6,601 nt of DNA from Eubacterium sp. UBA3782 (GTDB taxonomy: Bacteria; Bacillota; Clostridia; Lachnospirales; Lachnospiraceae): assembly GCA_002368795.1 (NCBI GenBank), contig DFFG01000060.1, positions 1 through 6,601 of the forward strand, read 5' to 3'. Below are positions 1 to 5,492 of the stretch, piece by piece. Below the pieces are notes generated by a model, which made no database searches, was not told where the DNA came from, and saw only the letters and a program-made list of their open reading frames with translations. How positions within the stretch are numbered: the stretch's first letter is position 1; the number at the start of each line of letters is the position of its first letter. The position numbers and the translations under genes were made by a program.

Positions 1-1130
1 TATATAAGTTTGAACTGAAGAAACTGTTTCTCACAAAAGTCAATATGATCGCAGTGGCAGGTGCGTTTATCATGCTTGTGTTCCTTACAGTTTCTTCTAT
101 CTCTGAAGCTGCTCCGGTATCACGGGCGGCTGCAGGGGAATTAAACGACAGGGCGATCGACGGACAGATTATAGAAGAACTGAAACCGGCCATCCGATAT
201 GAAAATGGCGAAAACCTGTTGAAAATCAGCAGCGAATATGAAAAGTATGTGCCGATTATCGACGTTCTCGATGTGATGATAACAGCGATCGATGAAGACA
301 TCGATCTTACAAAAATTTCGGGAACCATGCTTTATGATCTCAGAGAAAAAGAACTGTCCCAGCGGATGGAAAGACAGGGGCTGACTGAGGAAGATAAAGT
401 CTTTTGGTACAGCCAGGAGGCACAGATACAGAAACCTTTTGTTTATCACTATCATAGAGGACCTGCAAATCTGCTCAGGGCTTTTCAAGCCTTGGGGTTT
501 TTTGCCCTGCTTTTATCAGCGATCGGACTGTCCGGAACCTTTGCAAGAGAAAATGCGGACGGTATGAACCAGCTTCTGCTCTGCAGCCGATACGGGAAAA
601 AAGAATTATATGTGGTCAAGCTTGCGGCGGGGTTCACATGGATTCTGACTGTGGCATTACTCATATTCCTGTCCGTCATGGTTCCTTATTTCACCGTTTA
701 TGGTACAGAGGGAATGGAAGAAATGCTGCAGCTGGTAAAACCGCTGTCCATGCTGCCTTACAGCATAGGCCATATGCTGGCTGTCTATATGGGAATCTTT
801 TTGCTGGCTGCCCTTCTGTTTGCCGCCGTGACGATGCTGCTTTCTGTGGTCACACAGAATCAGCTGGCTACAATCTGCGGGTTAATGGGATATCTACTGA
901 TTGATTTGTTTGTGGATTTTCCTGACCGATGCAGATTTCTTCAAAAAATATGGGCGCTCAGACCGAATGCCATCCTGATGAATTCAGGATTCTCCAATTA
1001 TCGGTTGATCCATCTGGCGGGCAGACTCTTTTTGAATTACCAGGCTGCGCCTGTAATTTATATCGTGATAGTAACAGTGTCTTTGATGATCGGGCGTCGG
1101 AAATATTGCAGATTACAGGTTGGAAAGTGA
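1..1130 (+). CDS. ABC-2-type transporter permease, 5' end outside the window
   Basis: This is an integral membrane protein that would form the translocation channel of an ABC exporter together with an ATPase encoded elsewhere, probably upstream. The frame is open to the window edge: before the first in-frame ATG (position 45) it reads YKFELKKLFLTKVN. That is a typical cytoplasmic lead-in to the first helix of ABC-2 permeases, and no ribosome binding site precedes the ATG, so I treat the gene as 5'-partial. Numbered from that ATG, hydrophobic segments lie at about 1-20, 146-166, 190-213, 240-268, 275-292 and 335-352. A hydrophilic loop of about 120 residues follows the first helix, as in many ABC-2 permeases, and the tail is basic (RRKYCR). 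The substrate cannot be inferred. It could be cargo of the neighbouring integrative element or a host gene beside it. Family assignment rests on topology and general sequence character. Confidence 0.72.
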   Translation, partial: YKFELKKLFLTKVNMIAVAGAFIMLVFLTVSSISEAAPVSRAAAGELNDRAIDGQIIEELKPAIRYENGENLLKISSEYEKYVPIIDVLDVMITAIDEDIDLTKISGTMLYDLREKELSQRMERQGLTEEDKVFWYSQEAQIQKPFVYHYHRGPANLLRAFQALGFFALLLSAIGLSGTFARENADGMNQLLLCSRYGKKELYVVKLAAGFTWILTVALLIFLSVMVPYFTVYGTEGMEEMLQLVKPLSMLPYSIGHMLAVYMGIFLLAALLFAAVTMLLSVVTQNQLATICGLMGYLLIDLFVDFPDRCRFLQKIWALRPNAILMNSGFSNYRLIHLAGRLFLNYQAAPVIYIVIVTVSLMIGRRKYCRLQVGK

Positions 1131-1230
1131 AGAAACCATATAACATCGCAGTACACGATCGATAAAAACTTATAGTCGGAGTGTTCCATTCAAAGCGTGA
1201 AGCGCGCAGCCGTATGAAGTACGATCGTAA

Positions 1231-1338
1231 GGGTTTGGGATCATCCCAACAAGACGTATAGGCGAAATTTGGGGAAATGGACGCCTATACATTGCTTGCC
1301 AGGTAGCAGAGAGGTCCATTTCTGCCCTGCTTGCCCAG
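1231..1338. other. Structured gene-free stretch with interleaved inverted repeats
   Basis: The stretch 1131-1373 has no convincing ORF but holds several inverted repeats. TTGGGAT at 1235-1241 faces ATCCCAA at 1243-1249. GTATAGGCG at 1256-1264 pairs with CGCCTATAC at 1282-1290. GAAATGGAC at 1274-1282 pairs with GTCCATTTC at 1314-1322. The third pair starts inside the loop of the second, the order expected of an H-type pseudoknot. TGCTTGCC is directly repeated at 1293-1300 and 1328-1335, and a 10-bp palindrome, TACGATCGTA, sits at 1220-1229. It could be a non-coding RNA, a long 3' UTR of the permease gene, or the remnant of a small insertion element. I do not recognise a known RNA family. Confidence 0.4.
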
Positions 1339-1373
1339 TTAGACCGAATAAGCCTGCGCGATTTCTTTTCAGT

Positions 1374-1421
1374 AAAAAAGGAGAAGAACAGGGACGGGGA
1401 TCTTCGTCATCCTGTTCTTCT
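1374..1421 (-). terminator. Intrinsic terminator of the XRE regulator gene
   Basis: On the minus strand an 11-bp perfect stem (AGAAGAACAGG / CCTGTTCTTCT, plus-strand arms 1411-1421 and 1382-1392) is followed by CC and six Ts (plus-strand A-run 1374-1379). An inner GACG/CGTC pair extends the stem past a two-base bulge. The hairpin begins about 10 nt after the regulator's stop codon. The plus strand past the hairpin is also T-rich (TTTGCTTTTG), so weak termination of rightward transcripts from the permease side is possible. Confidence 0.88.
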
Positions 1422-1430
1422 TTGCTTTTG

Positions 1431-1988
1431 TCAGTCTTTCTTTTTCGGTTTTCTGCCACGCTTCTGTTTAGGCTTTATAGGAGTGTCCGCATCTGCTGAA
1501 ATACCGCTGTTGCTGATAGTATCTTCGTTCTTGAGGTTGGAAAGCGGATGAGTACATTCCCAGTCCTCATACATTTCCTCAGACCATTCGCCGCTTTCGT
1601 ATTTTTTCCTGGCATCGAGCCAGGTATTCAGCAGTTTTTGTAATAAAGGATTACCGGTGCCATATTGTTTTGGATCGATGATCAGAGCAGCCTGCCCGTC
1701 GAGCTCGACTGGCTTGAGACCGTGGGCATATTCCAGGCGAAAAAAACACTGCATGACTCCGGCATTAGTCGCAAGGTTTGGCTCAGCCAGAGCATAGTAA
1801 TTGATATGAAGAGCATTGGAAATGTCATCCAGAGTGTCAAAACTCGGAATACGGTTGCCCAACTCATAATTGCGGATCGCCGGTTCAGTGATGCCGCAGG
1901 CTTCCGCTAAAGCCTTCTGCGTCATGTTGCTCCTTTTTCGGTAGTAGCGGATTCTCTCTCCGATAGAACTCTCATAACTGTCAAACAT
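1431..1988 (-). CDS. XRE-family transcriptional regulator with basic AT-hook-like tail
   Basis: A 185-aa cytoplasmic DNA-binding protein. Residues about 8-66 form a Cro/CI-type helix-turn-helix domain: RIRYYRKRSNMTQKALAEA, then the recognition helix region ITEPAIRNYELGNRIPS. The middle, about 70-150, matches no fold I can name. The C-terminus ends in a lysine/arginine-rich tail (172-185) containing RGRKP at 177-181, resembling an AT-hook. The start is supported by GGAGG (plus-strand CCTCC 1997-2001) 8 nt before the ATG. It is transcribed away from the ParB-like/xis/int operon, and the shared intergenic region carries four copies of a palindrome. This suggests it is the element's repressor, controlling itself and the recombination genes. 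It has no visible Ser/Lys autoprotease or peptidase domain, so the inducing signal is unknown. HTH assignment is firm; the repressor role is inference. Confidence 0.87.
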   Translation of the reverse strand: MFDSYESSIGERIRYYRKRSNMTQKALAEACGITEPAIRNYELGNRIPSFDTLDDISNALHINYYALAEPNLATNAGVMQCFFRLEYAHGLKPVELDGQAALIIDPKQYGTGNPLLQKLLNTWLDARKKYESGEWSEEMYEDWECTHPLSNLKNEDTISNSGISADADTPIKPKQKRGRKPKKKD

Positions 1989-1999
1989 GTCTCTATCCT

Positions 2000-2017
2000 C
2001 CGTTCATTTCTGTTCTG
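2000..2017. promoter_or_regulatory. Putative operator O1, over the XRE ribosome binding site
   Basis: Plus strand CCGTTCATTTCTGTTCTG; on the minus strand CAGAACA-GAAA-TGAACGG. It matches the 18-bp consensus CAGTTCA-N4-TGAACTG with one mismatch in each half. It lies just upstream of the XRE start codon and overlaps its GGAGG, so a bound protein would block transcript elongation there. An autoregulatory role is inferred. Confidence 0.55.
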
Positions 2018-2027
2018 AGAGAAGCAT

Positions 2028-2056
2028 ACCATAGACAGTTCAAGAATGAAATACAA
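2028..2056 (-). promoter_or_regulatory. Candidate promoter for the XRE gene
   Basis: On the minus strand, TTGTAT (plus-strand 2051-2056) is separated by 17 nt from TATGGT (2028-2033). An alternative extended -10, TGGTATGCT, begins in the same place. Both are weaker matches than the rightward promoter. Operator O2 lies within the spacer. The leader to the start codon would be about 35 nt. Confidence 0.4.
2036..2053. promoter_or_regulatory. Putative operator O2
   Basis: CAGTTCA-AGAA-TGAAATA. The left half matches the half-site exactly and the right half keeps TGAA only. It is the most degenerate of the four copies, but it falls inside the candidate XRE promoter, which supports a functional site. 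Confidence 0.42.
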
Positions 2057-2081
2057 ATTCTTCGCAACTCTTCAAATCTAA

Positions 2082-2110
2082 TTGACAGTACAGAAATGAA
2101 CTGCTATATT
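2082..2110 (+). promoter_or_regulatory. Sigma-70-type promoter of the ParB-like/xis/int operon
   Basis: A perfect -35 TTGACA (2082-2087), a 17-nt spacer, and TATATT (2105-2110) as the -10. Transcription would start near 2117-2119, about 28 nt before the first ATG. No terminator appears before the integrase, so this promoter probably serves the whole rightward operon. Operator O3 occupies the spacer. Confidence 0.8.
2086..2103. promoter_or_regulatory. Putative operator O3, in the promoter spacer
   Basis: CAGTACAGAAATGAACTG, an imperfect palindrome CAGTACA-GAAA-TGAACTG with one mismatched pair. It is the best copy of the four. Lying between the -35 and -10 hexamers of the rightward promoter, it is placed to exclude RNA polymerase when bound. 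Confidence 0.62.
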
Positions 2111-2116
2111 ATAAAA

Positions 2117-2134
2117 CAGTTCAGAAATGAATCG
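2117..2134. promoter_or_regulatory. Putative operator O4, at the transcription start
   Basis: CAGTTCA-GAAA-TGAATCG. The left half is exact and the right half has two mismatches. It shares the core CAGAAATGAA with O3 and, inverted, with O1. It begins 31 bp after O3, about three helical turns, so the two copies lie on the same DNA face. Confidence 0.55.
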
Positions 2135-2145
2135 GATGATAAAAA

Positions 2146-2340
2146 ATGGAAATCAGGGTCGACCATGAGTTTGAAACGAATATACCGCCGCTCACTGATG
2201 AAGAATTCCGGAATCTTGAACAGAGCATTTTGGCGGCCGGAGAAATTATTTCGCCAATCATTATCTGGAACGGAACAGTTGTGGACGGTCATAACCGGTA
2301 TCACATCCTAAAAAACATCCGGAGATTAAATATTCCGTGA
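2146..2340 (+). CDS. ParB/Srx-fold N-terminal domain protein, first frame of a split gene
   Basis: This 64-aa frame encodes the N-terminal ParB-like domain: IPPLTDEEFRNLEQSILA at about 13-30, then PIIIWNGTVVDGHNRYHIL with the ParB box DGHNRY at 47-52. The frame ends in a short, family-unlike tail (IRRLNIP) and a stop at 2338-2340. The missing continuation of the family lies one frame back, immediately after A_AAA_AAC at 2310-2316. Read with a -1 shift it gives HPEIKYSVKEMDFSDRGEA and a 292-aa product, a reasonable length for integrase-linked ParB-like proteins. The ATG at 2146 is the first start after an in-frame stop at 2140-2142; its ribosome binding site is weak (GGAT at 2134-2137). The full protein probably binds DNA as an element regulator. 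No ParA lies nearby, so a partition role is unsupported. It could instead be a broken gene. Confidence 0.7.
   Translation: MEIRVDHEFETNIPPLTDEEFRNLEQSILAAGEIISPIIIWNGTVVDGHNRYHILKNIRRLNIP
2310..2316 (+). other. Slippery heptamer A_AAA_AAC at the ParB-like frame junction
   Basis: In the upstream frame the codons are CTA AAA AAC, so A|AAA|AAC sits in the register needed for tandem -1 slippage. A -1 shift here leads straight into the frame encoding the rest of the family's domain. I found no strong stimulatory stem: only 4-5-bp pairings such as TCCG (2334-2337) with CGGA (2356-2359), and no Shine-Dalgarno-like motif just upstream. The alternative is loss of one A from an original A7 run. Confidence 0.55.
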
Positions 2341-3023
2341 AAGAAATGGATTTTTCGGACCGGGGAGAAGCTTTGAACTGGATCTGCAGGAATCAGCTTA
2401 GCAGAAGGAATCTTACACCAATGCAGAAGAAGTATCTGATAGGTCTTCAGTATAAGGCTCAGAAGATGTCCCATGGTGGTGACAGGAGGAAGGCTTCGGA
2501 GTCAAATGATAAAAATAATCATTTGAAACAGGAGACCACGAGACAAAGGTTGGCGAAGGAACATGGTGTGAGTGAAGCGTATGTTCAGCATTGTGCTGAT
2601 TATGCAGACGGGGTTACAGTTGCGGACAGCATTCAGCCAGGTCTTGGGAAGAGGTTGACTACCGGGGAGATAAAACTGACGCAGGGCTGTGTTGAGCGGA
2701 TTTCTAAATTACCGGAGAAAGAGCGTGGCCCCTATATTGAAAATGCTATGGCAGGTATTCCTGCTACGGGCAGGAAACGCAAAAGCGCTGTTTCTAAGAA
2801 ATCGAAGCGAAAAATAAAACCTCTCATAAATGATGAGACAGCAATTGCCCTGCAGACGGCGCTGGAGGACTTTACAGTCACGTGGGAGGATATCTTCGAA
2901 TCAGAAGAAAAGTGGGTAGAAGAGCATCAGGCACTATGCGTCTATCTGATTGGTTCCTGTGTGAAGTCTTTAGGAATGTTTAAAACGATGTATTTTGCTG
3001 ATTTCTTCGAGGACGACGACTGA
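2337..3023 (+). CDS. ParB-like DNA-binding protein, second frame with helix-turn-helix
   Basis: The 228-aa continuation of the split ParB-like gene. Residues 1-35 (MKEMDFSDRGEALNWICRNQ, then LSRRNLTPMQKKYLIG) belong to the end of the ParB N-terminal region and the start of the helical domain. About 65-90 (TTRQRLAKEHGVSEAYVQHC) is a helix-turn-helix. About 105-145 continues the helical segment (LTTGEIKLTQGCVERISKL). A basic stretch follows at about 145-160 (KRKSAVSKKSKRKIK), then an acidic C-terminus. If translated alone it would start at GTG 2337, overlapping the previous stop (GTGA), with GGAG at 2321-2324 12 nt upstream, so translational coupling is possible. Protein homology clearly continues upstream of this GTG, which favours a frameshift fusion or a mutation over an independent gene. 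It is followed 49 bp later by the excisionase gene. Confidence 0.75.
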   Translation: MKEMDFSDRGEALNWICRNQLSRRNLTPMQKKYLIGLQYKAQKMSHGGDRRKASESNDKNNHLKQETTRQRLAKEHGVSEAYVQHCADYADGVTVADSIQPGLGKRLTTGEIKLTQGCVERISKLPEKERGPYIENAMAGIPATGRKRKSAVSKKSKRKIKPLINDETAIALQTALEDFTVTWEDIFESEEKWVEEHQALCVYLIGSCVKSLGMFKTMYFADFFEDDD

Positions 3024-3072
3024 TCCGCAGCCAATGCCGGAACTTTACATACCGGAAAGGAGGGAACACCGG

Positions 3073-3267
3073 ATGAAAGAAGTTCCGATTTGGGAAAAGA
3101 GCAATTTGACACTGGAGGAGGCTGCGGCCTATTCCGGCATTGGTATCGGGAAGATCAGGGAGATCACAAATAATGAGAAATGCCGATTCGTTCTTTGGGT
3201 CGGGAATAAGCGCCTGATCAAACGGCGCCTGTTCGATCAGTATATCGAGAGCTGCTACTCTGTCTGA
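3073..3267 (+). CDS. xis: Excisionase, Tn916 Xis family
   Basis: A 64-aa winged-helix recombination directionality factor, close to the 67 aa of Tn916 Xis and with the same layout: VPIWEKSNLTLEEAAAYSGI, then IGKIREITNN, ending GNKRLIKRRLFDQYIES. In Tn916 the counterpart binds near the element ends and helps the integrase excise the element. I choose the ATG at 3073 because a full AAAGGAGGG lies at 3056-3064, 8 nt upstream, and because it aligns with the family's N-terminus. The open frame extends to 2995, but that would overlap the previous gene and add 26 residues unlike the family. The integrase gene follows in the same direction 95 bp later. Confidence 0.9.
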   Translation: MKEVPIWEKSNLTLEEAAAYSGIGIGKIREITNNEKCRFVLWVGNKRLIKRRLFDQYIESCYSV

Positions 3268-3293
3268 CTTTTGTAAAAAGATGGTGGATGAAA

Positions 3294-3335
3294 GGGCTCC
3301 GGTATGCTATAAAAACGGTATGTCGATCGGAGCCC
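3294..3335 (+). promoter_or_regulatory. Hairpin between xis and int
   Basis: GGGCTCCG (3294-3301) and CGGAGCCC (3328-3335) form a perfect 8-bp stem around a 26-nt loop that contains GGTATG at its start and again at 3318-3323. There is no T-run after it, so it is not an ordinary intrinsic terminator. It ends 12 nt before the integrase ribosome binding site and may set the relative yield of the two proteins by RNA processing, partial termination or stabilisation. Confidence 0.45.
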
Positions 3336-3362
3336 TGCTGCTGTCAGAAAGGAGATCAACAG

Positions 3363-4574
3363 GTGGCAGGGACACGAAGAAAAGATAATAAGGGAAGAGT
3401 GCTGCGCAGCGGTGAGAGTCAGAGAAAGGACCGCACGTATGATTACCGCTATACGGATGCCTTCGGAAAACGGCGGTCGGTCTACGCCGGTACTCTTCAG
3501 GAACTGAGAGAGAAAGAAGCTGAGATCGAGGCCTCCAAGGCTGCGCATCTTGACTATGCTTCCGGCAGCTGCAGTGTTCTGGAACTGGTGGAACGGTACA
3601 CAGGGCTGAAGCAGGGCGTTCGTTACAATACGAAGGTAGGATATGCTTTTGTCACCAATATCCTGAAAAGGGATGAATTCGGGACGAGGCGGATCCGCGA
3701 TGTCCGGGTATCAGATGCCCAGCTTTGGTTTACACGGCTCCAGCGGGAAGGAAAAGGCTACAGCACCATCACATCCATCAAGGGAGTTCTCAAACCGGCG
3801 TTCCAGATGGCCTGCAACGAGGATATCCTGCCGAAGAATCCATTTCAGTTTAATACCAGTGATGTGGTCATCAATGATTCGCAGCACAGGGATGCCATGA
3901 CCCGGGAAGAGCAGGAGATCTGGATGACCTTCATCCGGGAGGACCGGACCTATCGGAAATATTACGATGAGTTTGTGGTGCTGCTGGGTTTGGGTATGCG
4001 GGTCAGCGAATTCTGCGGACTCACCATGAGCGATCTGGATTTCAAAAGACGAAGGATCCGGGTCGACCACCAGCTGGTACGGGAACGAAACGGCAGGTAT
4101 TATGTGGAGAAGACCAAGACAAGAAGCGGGATCCGCTATCTTCCTATGACCGACGAGGTCTATGAGAGCCTGCAGACGATCATAAGGAACCGGCCGGAGC
4201 TGGCAAAGGAACCGGAGGTCGATGGCTATTCCGGGTTTCTCCTGATTGATAAGAAGCAGCAGCCGAAGGTGGCGCTTCATATCGAGAATGAGATGCGGTG
4301 GGCTATGAAGAAGTTCAAAAAGCTGCATCCCGACATTGAGCTTCCGCATATCACGCGTCATGTATTCCGGCACACGTTCTGCACGAACATGGCAAATGCC
4401 GGTATGGATGTGAAGAACCTGCAGTACCTGATGGGACATTCGGACGTCGGGGTCACACTGAACATTTACACCCATTCCAGTTATGACCACGCGGCAGATC
4501 AGCTTCTGAAACTGGTCAGAAAGGCTCCGGAAAGTACGCCGGTTACTACGCCAAATTGGCGTAAAATGGCGTAG
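3363..4574 (+). CDS. int: Tyrosine recombinase/integrase, Tn916 Int family
   Basis: Catalyses site-specific integration and excision of the element. From the GTG at 3363 it is 403 aa, against 405 for Tn916 Int. This start has AAAGGAG at 3348-3354, 8 nt upstream, and aligns with the family; an ATG at 3288 would add 25 cysteine-rich, unrelated residues. Residues about 5-55 (RRKDNKGRVLRSGESQRKDR, then TYDYRYTDAFGKR) match the arm-site-binding beta-sheet domain. About 70-170 is the core-binding SAM-like domain. The catalytic domain shows R213 (GLGMRVSE), probable K252 (KTKTRSG), H333-x-x-R336 (RHVFRHTF), H359 (LMGHSD) and nucleophile Y369 (NIYTH), so all expected catalytic residues are present. 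It ends an operon with the excisionase. Its last codons contain repeated TACGCC/GGCGTA hexamers. Confidence 0.95.
   Translation: MAGTRRKDNKGRVLRSGESQRKDRTYDYRYTDAFGKRRSVYAGTLQELREKEAEIEASKAAHLDYASGSCSVLELVERYTGLKQGVRYNTKVGYAFVTNILKRDEFGTRRIRDVRVSDAQLWFTRLQREGKGYSTITSIKGVLKPAFQMACNEDILPKNPFQFNTSDVVINDSQHRDAMTREEQEIWMTFIREDRTYRKYYDEFVVLLGLGMRVSEFCGLTMSDLDFKRRRIRVDHQLVRERNGRYYVEKTKTRSGIRYLPMTDEVYESLQTIIRNRPELAKEPEVDGYSGFLLIDKKQQPKVALHIENEMRWAMKKFKKLHPDIELPHITRHVFRHTFCTNMANAGMDVKNLQYLMGHSDVGVTLNIYTHSSYDHAADQLLKLVRKAPESTPVTTPNWRKMA
4535..4573. repeat. Four TACGCC/GGCGTA hexamers at the 3' end of int
   Basis: TACGCC occurs at 4535-4540 and 4547-4552, and its complement GGCGTA at 4558-4563 and 4568-4573. 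The central two form a 15-bp palindrome, ACGCCAA-A-TTGGCGT (4548-4562). They lie inside the coding sequence up to the stop codon, on the side where Tn916-like elements end just after int. They may be recombinase or excisionase binding sites of the element end; this is inferred. Confidence 0.5.
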
Positions 4575-4601
4575 AGATACGGGAAGATATGTCGGGAGCA
4601 T

Positions 4602-4632
4602 TTGAAACGGATGTCGAAAAATGGCTTAAAAT
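4602..4632 (+). promoter_or_regulatory. Weak candidate promoter before the phosphatase gene
   Basis: TTGAAA (4602-4607), then a 19-nt spacer and TAAAAT (4627-4632). The hexamers are good but the spacer is longer than ideal. If the element ends between here and int, this promoter could belong to the host side. Readthrough from int is equally possible because I see no terminator after int. Confidence 0.25.
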
Positions 4633-4658
4633 CAAGGCTTTTGAAGGGATATGAAGAG

Positions 4659-5135
4659 ATGATAAAAATACTGTTTATCTGCCATGGCAATATTTGCAGA
4701 AGTCCGATGGCGGAATTTGTGATGAAGGATATGGTCAGAAAAGCTGGCGTTTCTGATCAGTTTTATATCGAGTCTGCGGCTACCAGCACAGAGGAGATCT
4801 GGAACGGAAAGGGCAATCCGGTCTATCCTCCGGCCAGGAGAAAGCTGGCAGAGCATGGAATCTCCTGCAGCGGGAAGACTGCCAGACAGACGACCAAAGT
4901 AGATTACAGGTGCTTTGATCTTATTATTGGGATGGATAGTGCCAACATCCGGAATATGATGAGGATTTACGGTGGAGATCCGGAGGGGAAGATTTCGCTG
5001 CTGATGGATCACACGAACCGGCCTGGAAATGTGGCAGATCCCTGGTATACCGGGGATTTCGATGCTACGTGGAGAGATGTACAGGAAGGCTGCCATGCGC
5101 TCCTGCAGGAATTGCTTGCAGATTCGCCGGGGTAA
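4659..5135 (+). CDS. Low-molecular-weight protein tyrosine phosphatase
   Basis: A 158-aa cytosolic phosphatase that removes phosphate from protein tyrosines through a cysteinyl-phosphate intermediate. The P-loop is near the N-terminus: C8-HGNIC-R14-S15 within ILFICHGNICRSPMAEFV. The general-acid motif is near the C-terminus, D127-P128 (GNVADPWYTGDF). Length and motif spacing are normal for the family, so the protein should be active. I choose the ATG at 4659 because the family begins a few residues before the P-loop and AAGGG lies at 4644-4648. Longer in-frame starts exist (ATG 4611, TTG 4602). No polysaccharide or kinase genes lie nearby to suggest a substrate. An arsenate reductase relative is possible but less likely, as the general acid and P-loop are of phosphatase type. 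It probably belongs to the host chromosome next to the element. Confidence 0.9.
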   Translation: MIKILFICHGNICRSPMAEFVMKDMVRKAGVSDQFYIESAATSTEEIWNGKGNPVYPPARRKLAEHGISCSGKTARQTTKVDYRCFDLIIGMDSANIRNMMRIYGGDPEGKISLLMDHTNRPGNVADPWYTGDFDATWRDVQEGCHALLQELLADSPG

Positions 5136-5222
5136 AGTGCGGAGAATGGCCGGATGCGGAAAAGGACTGGCGGGCGGCGTGTGTGTATGGTAAAGTGTCT
5201 CCATAAAGGAGGATGACAGCTT

Positions 5223-5474
5223 ATGGAATATGATGCAGCGGTGATCAGATGTTTTCTTGAGCAGCAGGACAGACTTTTTCCCGAACCGGTAGCGGATTCG
5301 GAGGAAGAAGCAGAATACTTCCTTGAGGATGTCTGTGCAGTGGTCGTGAATTCCAAAAAGGAAATCGAAGAGTATTTTGAAGAGGAAGGGATCGATACGG
5401 AGGGAGAAGACGTGCTGAACATTGCAGAGGTCTTTGACGTAGGCGATGGACGATTCCTGATCGTAGAAGGCTGA
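5223..5474 (+). CDS. Small acidic protein of unknown function
   Basis: An 83-aa protein with a very good ribosome binding site, AAAGGAGG (5205-5212), 10 nt before the ATG. About 31% of residues are Asp or Glu (18 Glu, 8 Asp) against 5 Lys/Arg. The sequence looks like a folded alpha/beta domain rather than random: FLEQQDRLFPEPVADSEEEA, then AEYFLEDVCAVVVNS, and a conserved-looking end, FDVGDGRFLIVEG. There is no signal peptide, membrane segment or metal-binding cluster. The short upstream gap (87 bp) and shared orientation suggest co-transcription with the phosphatase. I recognise the general type as a conserved hypothetical protein of Clostridia, but no function can be given. Confidence 0.8.
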   Translation: MEYDAAVIRCFLEQQDRLFPEPVADSEEEAEYFLEDVCAVVVNSKKEIEEYFEEEGIDTEGEDVLNIAEVFDVGDGRFLIVEG

Positions 5475-5492
5475 CCGGATAAAAGGGCAGCC

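Noticed and set aside
1166..1260. Short open stretch reading KREARSRMKYDRKGL
   Set aside because: About 31 codons, with no start-site support and no recognisable family.
1170..1265. Resemblance of AGCCGTATGAAGTACG and the following bases to a group II intron domain V
   Set aside because: The expected 34-nt domain V hairpin with its GNRA-type loop cannot be formed, and no reverse transcriptase is present.
1131..1430. Search for a direct repeat matching the sequence after int (4575-4660), as expected for attL/attR
   Set aside because: By eye only trivial matches such as TATGAAG were found; the left end of the element is probably outside this stretch.
3288..3362. Longer integrase start at ATG 3288
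   Set aside because: The extra 25 residues are cysteine-rich and unlike the family, and they are encoded by the xis-int hairpin. The GTG at 3363 has a much better ribosome binding site.
3711..4601. Minus-strand open frame of 296 codons across the integrase
   Set aside because: It is fully antisense to an intact integrase with all catalytic residues; a codon-bias shadow.
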